Assembly (NCBI GenBank): GCA_900757235.1
Contig: CAAENB010000173.1
Location: forward strand, 1-15,536
Direction of reading: 5' to 3'
Origin: an uncultured Collinsella sp.
GTDB lineage: Bacteria > Actinomycetota > Coriobacteriia > Coriobacteriales > Coriobacteriaceae
Length of the DNA stretch: 15,536 bases
Under the pieces are notes generated by a model. It was not told where the DNA came from and did not search any database. It worked only from the letters and a program-made list of their open reading frames with translations. Within the stretch, counting starts at the first letter, position 1. Each line of letters begins with the position of its first letter. The position numbers were made by a program, and so were the translations under genes. Of the stretch, positions 12,572 to 15,536 are shown in pieces.

Positions 12572-13461
12572 TACAGGGTTCGTCCGAGCCTAAGATCGAG
12601 CTCGGTTGTGGGGCAGACTGCCTGTCCGTGCGGCTCGCAAGCGCCAAGGGCTCCAAAGCGATAGAGCGTTGCGACGGGCGTGGTGTAGGCGAGCTGCAGC
12701 TGATGCTCGACGGGGGTGCATCCGTCATTTTTGTAATGAGCCGCGTAGTACTGCGCGATGCTGGCGTTCATCTCGCTGCCATTGCGATGACGCTCAAACT
12801 GGCGTCTGCAGGTCTCGATGATCTTTGCTACCGACTTGGGTGCCGTCGCGGGAACAAGGGCGAGATAGCCCTCAAATAGCTCGTTGATGCTCAGGAGGCA
12901 CAGCAGGTCGATCAGCGTCCTTATGGCTGCTCCCTCGGCAGAAAAATGCGCGGTCATGCGGTTATATCGGTTGCGGTCGACGATGGCCGCATGGGGTCTT
13001 GGAGTTTTCTGTCCCGTGGTCCCGGGCTTTTGCCGCGCCTGTGTATTGAGCTCGACGTTGCAGCGCTTGAGGCCATCCAACGGAAGGAACAGTGCGGTGC
13101 GCAGGGTGTTCCGCTTGCTTTCGAGTTCATGATGCTCGTCGGGTTCCCATTCGAGCTTGAGTTTCGTGTCGAGCGCCGTAAGCATATGGGCTAGGCAGCC
13201 TACGGTAAGAACGTACGAATCGTTGTCGCGTTTTGGGGCATAGGGGTCTGTCAGCTTGCGAATGTCGGGGTCGCCCATGATCTTTGTGCAGCGCTTCAGC
13301 AGTTGAGGGTGGTCGGCCAAGATCGTCGCGAGCGGTAGCGACGCGTAGTTCTTGATGGTCGCGGCGGCAAAGGCGGCGTCATATTCGTTTGCATATGCTC
13401 GCTCAATGCGGGCATCCAGAATGCTTTTCTTATCGCCGTCTTCAGCGTGGTGGTTTGTCAT
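12571..13461 (-). CDS. Unrecognised 296-aa protein, first gene of the ClpP-VirD4 operon
   Basis: I do not recognise this protein. It is 296 aa, soluble-looking (no signal peptide and no clear membrane helix), and rich in charged and helical segments. Features seen: an acidic/His start MTNHHAEDGDKKS; a predicted helical region with LATILADHPQLLKRCTKIMGD (around 45-65); a basic central linker RQKPGTTGQKTPRPH (around 144-158); and a hydrophobic helix TLIDLLCLLSINELFEGYLAL (around 183-203). A Cys-containing tail includes EPHGQAVCPTTELD. The ATG at 13461 has GGAG five bases before it and is chosen over the in-frame ATG at 13617, which lacks a ribosome site and would add a repeat-derived His-rich tail. 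It lies 63 bp upstream of the ClpP-like gene on the same strand. A substrate, adaptor or scaffold role is possible but unsupported. Confidence 0.7.
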   Translation of the reverse strand: MTNHHAEDGDKKSILDARIERAYANEYDAAFAAATIKNYASLPLATILADHPQLLKRCTKIMGDPDIRKLTDPYAPKRDNDSYVLTVGCLAHMLTALDTKLKLEWEPDEHHELESKRNTLRTALFLPLDGLKRCNVELNTQARQKPGTTGQKTPRPHAAIVDRNRYNRMTAHFSAEGAAIRTLIDLLCLLSINELFEGYLALVPATAPKSVAKIIETCRRQFERHRNGSEMNASIAQYYAAHYKNDGCTPVEHQLQLAYTTPVATLYRFGALGACEPHGQAVCPTTELDLRLGRTL

Positions 13462-13512
13462 AGCTTCTCCAATCGGTTGATGTTCGTGCTGTTTGTTGAT
13501 GTGTTGGTTGTC

Positions 13513-13548
13513 GTGAGTGATGTGCTTGCCGTGGGTGATGTGCTGACG
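13513..13548. repeat. 18-bp imperfect tandem repeat upstream of the ClpP-VirD4 operon
   Basis: Two adjacent 18-bp units share GTGATGTGCT, and a third degenerate unit (GTTGATGTGTTGG) lies just to the left. They sit 52-87 bp upstream of the ATG at 13461, in the leader of the three-gene operon, where a regulator or RNA structure could use them. If translated on the minus strand, the repeats would encode a His-rich peptide (HITHGKHITHDNQH). Confidence 0.6.
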
Positions 13549-13778
13549 TTGGGGTGCTATGCGGTTTTCAATGAGCCCGTGAGGCAGTTGCTGCAGGGGC
13601 GGGATGGAACGGCCCATGCAAGGCGGAAGGCATCGTGCTCAAAATCGAGACAGCAATGCCCTGGGTGCCTCACATGTGGCAGTTACCTCATTAAGTTGTC
13701 ATTGCGTTTGGGGCTGTACTTTGCCGATCTTCTTTCTCTTACACGCTAAAAACTGAAACTGAATATGCTCGATCAAAC

Positions 13779-13800
13779 GATGACCACCGGAGCGGTCATC
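13779..13800. promoter_or_regulatory. Palindrome with perfect 7-bp arms
   Basis: GATGACC (13779-13785) and GGTCATC (13794-13800) are perfect inverted arms around an 8-bp centre, followed by TTTAAAA on the plus strand. It may be a protein-binding dyad between the divergent units, or a weak terminator; neither is proven. Confidence 0.45.
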
Positions 13801-13825
13801 TTTAAAATACGTTCGTTTTGCTGAT

Positions 13826-13855
13826 TTGACAAGAACTAATTTTGAAATTTATTTT
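13826..13855 (+). promoter_or_regulatory. Candidate promoter with a long leader for the Cof-type phosphatase
   Basis: A perfect -35 hexamer TTGACA (13826-13831) is followed 18 bp later by TATTTT (13850-13855), in an AT-rich stretch. The transcript would carry a leader of about 205 nt before the ATG at 14069, including the hairpins at 13872-13887 and 13909-13962. Confidence 0.4.
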
Positions 13856-13908
13856 CTAAGGGATGAAATGAGGTCGGTGGGGCGACCGCGTTTAGCGTCG
13901 TCAGCTTT

Positions 13909-13962
13909 GTGTGTAGTGGCTCGGCGTATGGGACGGAGCGATTGCGCCCCACGGCTACACGC
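13909..13962 (+). other. Possible structured leader RNA element
   Basis: GTGTGTAG (13909-13916) pairs with CTACACGC (13955-13962), with one G-T wobble. Inside it, TGG/CCA and GGCG/CGCC can pair further, giving a multi-part stem of about 54 nt. A second hairpin, GGTCG/CGACC, lies at 13872-13887. I do not match it to a known riboswitch class. Confidence 0.35.
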
Positions 13963-14068
13963 TGTTCATGTTCGAGACAATATGACTTTTTGCCCGTTGT
14001 AAACGGAGTCGCGATGGGTGTTCTGTATGATGGCTCAGACAAGGTTGTTCAATGACAGGGAGGCATAT

Positions 14069-14911
14069 ATGGCAATCAAAGCCATCGCGATGGATATCGA
14101 CGGTACGCTCACCAACGATCAGAAAGTGATTAGCCCGCGTACGCGTGAGAAGCTGCTCGCGGCGCAGGAGTCGGGCATTAAGCTCATTTTGGCTTCGGGC
14201 CGTCCCGCATGGGGGCTGCACGCCTTGGCGCAAGAGCTCGACCTTCAAAACCATGACGGTCTGCTGGTGGCCTTTAACGGCGCGCACGTCGTCGATGCCC
14301 AGACCGACGAGGTGCTGTTCGATCAGGCTATGCCTGCCGACGAATTGCATCGCCTGATTGATCACCTGCGTAATTTTGACGTGATCCCTATGATTTCGCT
14401 CGGTCGCGATTTGCACGTCGAGGACTCGTACCATTGCATGATCACGCTGCCTGACGGCTCACAGAAGAATATCGTCAAGTATGAGCGCGACGCGTGCGAT
14501 CTTAAGATTCGCGAGGTGGAGAGCCTGCATGAGGTCGCTGATGCTTATCCCGTGGACAAGCTGCTGACGGCGGGCGATCCGGCCTACCTGCAGGCGCATT
14601 ACGAGGAGATGTATGCGCCCTTTAAGCAGACGCTTTCGGGCATGTTTACGGCCGACTGGTACTTTGAGTACACGGCGCCCGGTATCGACAAGGCCCGTGC
14701 ACTCGAGGGTGCCCTGCCCAAGCTCGGCATCGATGCCAGTGAGGTCGTATCGTTTGGCGACGGCCAGAACGACAAGTCCATGATTGAGTGGGCCGGCACC
14801 GGTGTTGCCATGGGCAACGCCGTCGATGAGGTTAAAGCTGTGGCCCAGATGGTGACCGCCAATAACAACGAAGATGGTATTGCAATGGCGCTGGATAAGC
14901 TGCTGGGTTAG
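14069..14911 (+). CDS. HAD-superfamily Cof-type phosphatase
   Basis: This cytoplasmic phosphatase (HAD class IIB, Cof/YbjI/YwpJ group) is expected to dephosphorylate sugar phosphates, nucleotides or flavin-like compounds. Motif I is AMDIDGTLTND, with nucleophile Asp9 and acid/base Asp11. Motif II is the Ser in LASGRP (Ser43). The motif III Lys is in PGIDKARAL (around 212), and motif IV is VSFGDGQNDKSMIEWAG (around 229-245). A cap domain occupies roughly residues 85-190. Length is 280 aa, normal for the class. The ATG at 14069 has GGGAGG (14058-14063) five bases upstream and begins the fold; the open frame to 14018 is not favoured. A terminator-like hairpin follows. The substrate cannot be read from sequence. 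Confidence 0.93.
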   Translation: MAIKAIAMDIDGTLTNDQKVISPRTREKLLAAQESGIKLILASGRPAWGLHALAQELDLQNHDGLLVAFNGAHVVDAQTDEVLFDQAMPADELHRLIDHLRNFDVIPMISLGRDLHVEDSYHCMITLPDGSQKNIVKYERDACDLKIREVESLHEVADAYPVDKLLTAGDPAYLQAHYEEMYAPFKQTLSGMFTADWYFEYTAPGIDKARALEGALPKLGIDASEVVSFGDGQNDKSMIEWAGTGVAMGNAVDEVKAVAQMVTANNNEDGIAMALDKLLG

Positions 14912-14934
14912 AATCGCCGATTAATGCATGGCTC

Positions 14935-14963
14935 GGGCGCCTGCTTGCGGGCGTCCTTTTGTT
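14935..14963 (+). terminator. Terminator-like hairpin between the two HAD genes
   Basis: GGGCGCC (14935-14941) pairs with GGCGTCC (14950-14956), with one wobble, and TTTTGTT follows. It is short, and the next gene starts only 20 bp after its right arm, so it is probably partial, letting some transcripts continue. Confidence 0.55.
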
Positions 14964-14975
14964 AGGGAGGGTGCC

Positions 14976-15536
14976 GTGTCCGCATTTCCGTTCGACGCCG
15001 TTATCTTTGACATGGACGGCGTCATTGTCGATACCGAGTATTACTACTTGGGCGAGACTGCCGCGTTTGCCAAGGAGCTTGGGCTTAATCTGACTCAAGA
15101 GGAGTTGAATGGGCAGGTCGGTACCTCGCATCAGTTCTTCCTGCATATGCTGGTTGATTGGTTTGAGCGCGCCGGTAAGGGGCACTTCACTGGCGAGGAA
15201 GCGTTGGCCCGTTGGGACGAGTGGGCGCATAAGCGTCCGCGTGACTATCAGGCTTTGATTAACCCAGGCGCCGTGGATACGATTCGAGAGCTGCCGCGCC
15301 GTGGCGTTCGCGTGGCGCTTGCCAGCTCGTCTCCCATGGTCAGCATCGAGGAAGTGCTCAACGCATGCGGGCTGTCTGATGCCTTTGAGTATGTGGTGAG
15401 CGGCGAGCAGTTTAAGGAGAGCAAGCCCGAGCCCGACATCTACCTGCATGCGCTGGACCTGCTGGGGCTGCCCGCGAATCGCTGCTGCTGCGTTGAGGAT
15501 TCCGTTCCGGGCATTACCGCGGGTAAGCGAGCCGGC
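14976..15536 (+). CDS. HAD-superfamily hydrolase, beta-phosphoglucomutase/phosphatase type, 3' end cut off
   Basis: The frame is open from GTG 14976 to the window edge (187 residues seen). The start is supported by AGGGAGG (14964-14970) five bases upstream. Motif I is FDMDGVIVDTE, typical of the beta-phosphoglucomutase-like subgroup (HAD class IA). An alpha-helical cap follows (about residues 25-95). Then come motif II Ser in ALASSSPM, motif III Lys in ESKPEPDIY, and motif IV acidic residues in CCVEDSVPGITAG. Only the final 25 to 40 residues should be missing. It could be a beta-phosphoglucomutase or a sugar-phosphate or phosphoglycolate-type phosphatase; the sequence does not decide. It follows another, distantly related HAD gene by 64 bp and may share its transcript. 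Confidence 0.9.
   Translation, partial: MSAFPFDAVIFDMDGVIVDTEYYYLGETAAFAKELGLNLTQEELNGQVGTSHQFFLHMLVDWFERAGKGHFTGEEALARWDEWAHKRPRDYQALINPGAVDTIRELPRRGVRVALASSSPMVSIEEVLNACGLSDAFEYVVSGEQFKESKPEPDIYLHALDLLGLPANRCCCVEDSVPGITAGKRAG

Larger units (their letters stand above)
13462..14068. other. Gene-free 607-bp divergent intergenic region
   Basis: The region lies between divergent genes. Its right half is distinctly AT-richer than the rest of the window (for example 13800-13860). It holds an 18-bp tandem repeat, a perfect 7-bp-arm palindrome (13779-13800), a candidate plus-strand promoter at 13826-13855, and two hairpins at 13872-13887 and 13909-13962. No convincing gene was found: the open frame on the plus strand at 13447-13749 begins inside the neighbouring gene, and that on the minus strand at 13836-14042 has no family features. 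No clear minus-strand promoter for the ClpP-VirD4 operon could be picked. Confidence 0.7.

Noticed and set aside
11731..12879. 382-codon open frame on the plus strand
   Set aside because: It is antisense across the VirD4, ClpP and hypothetical genes, with no recognisable domain; the opposite strand has intact catalytic motifs.
13447..13749. 100-codon plus-strand frame in the intergenic region
   Set aside because: Its start lies inside the neighbouring gene, it has no ribosome site, and its hydrophobic opening comes from the tandem repeats.
13929..14003. 24-codon plus-strand frame before the Cof-type phosphatase
   Set aside because: No ribosome-binding site precedes it, and it overlaps the predicted leader hairpin.
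10452..14068. Genomic island boundaries (att repeats, integrase, tRNA) around the ClpP-VirD4 operon
   Set aside because: No integrase, tRNA gene or flanking direct repeat was found by eye; GC content of the genes matches the neighbours.
1..15536. CRISPR arrays, tRNA or rRNA genes, insertion sequences
   Set aside because: No regularly spaced repeats, cloverleaf-like segments with conserved T-loop sequence, or transposase frames were seen.

Overview
This is a high-GC window of bacterial chromosome. The actinobacterial-type SOS box, the GC-rich codon use, the DUF3793-flavodoxin pair typical of gut anaerobes, and a TraG/VirD4 protein of the CD1115 type suggest a gut Coriobacteriia genome, most likely Collinsella. 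That assignment is an inference from gene content; no rRNA is present to confirm it. Most genes are ordinary, closely packed housekeeping or transport genes. No tRNA, rRNA, CRISPR array, transposase or integrase was seen.

Layout. 1-745: 3' part of endonuclease IV. 893-3994 (+): a polar amino acid ABC importer, made of a binding lipoprotein, a permease with an unusual exported N-terminal domain, and an ATPase, closed by a strong terminator that probably serves both strands. 4127-5297 (-): a DUF3793 protein followed by a short-chain flavodoxin. 5473-5856 (+): a membrane-anchored CxxC heavy-metal-binding protein with a CsoR-like operator upstream. 5883-7806 (-): an SOS-type operon of a Y-family translesion polymerase and a YolD-like partner, behind a near-consensus promoter with a LexA-like box. 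8033-8557 (+): an orphan, degenerate Fe-ADH-like Rossmann domain, bracketed by copies of a palindromic intergenic repeat. 8757-10451 (+): glucose-6-phosphate isomerase with a 5' leader stem-loop and a strong terminator.

10593-13461 (-) is the least ordinary part. It is a three-gene operon of an unrecognised 296-aa protein, a ClpP-family serine protease with an intact Ser-His-Asp triad, and a VirD4/TraG-like ATPase that lacks the usual N-terminal membrane segments and has Asp where the Walker B Glu is expected. The protease and ATPase genes overlap by 8 nt. No relaxase, mating-pore gene or integrase accompanies them here, so this could be a conjugation remnant, part of an element extending by an unknown route, or a dedicated ATPase-protease system. 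A lower-GC 607-bp gap with several hairpins follows, then two HAD-family phosphatase genes (14069-14911 and 14976 to the window end, the second truncated by the window edge).

The units look independently regulated: SOS damage for the polymerase operon, metal (probably copper) for the HMA gene, possibly iron or redox state for DUF3793-flavodoxin, and RNA hairpins for the ABC and pgi transcripts. Functional links are clear inside the ABC, polymerase/YolD and ClpP/VirD4 operons and are not evident between them.
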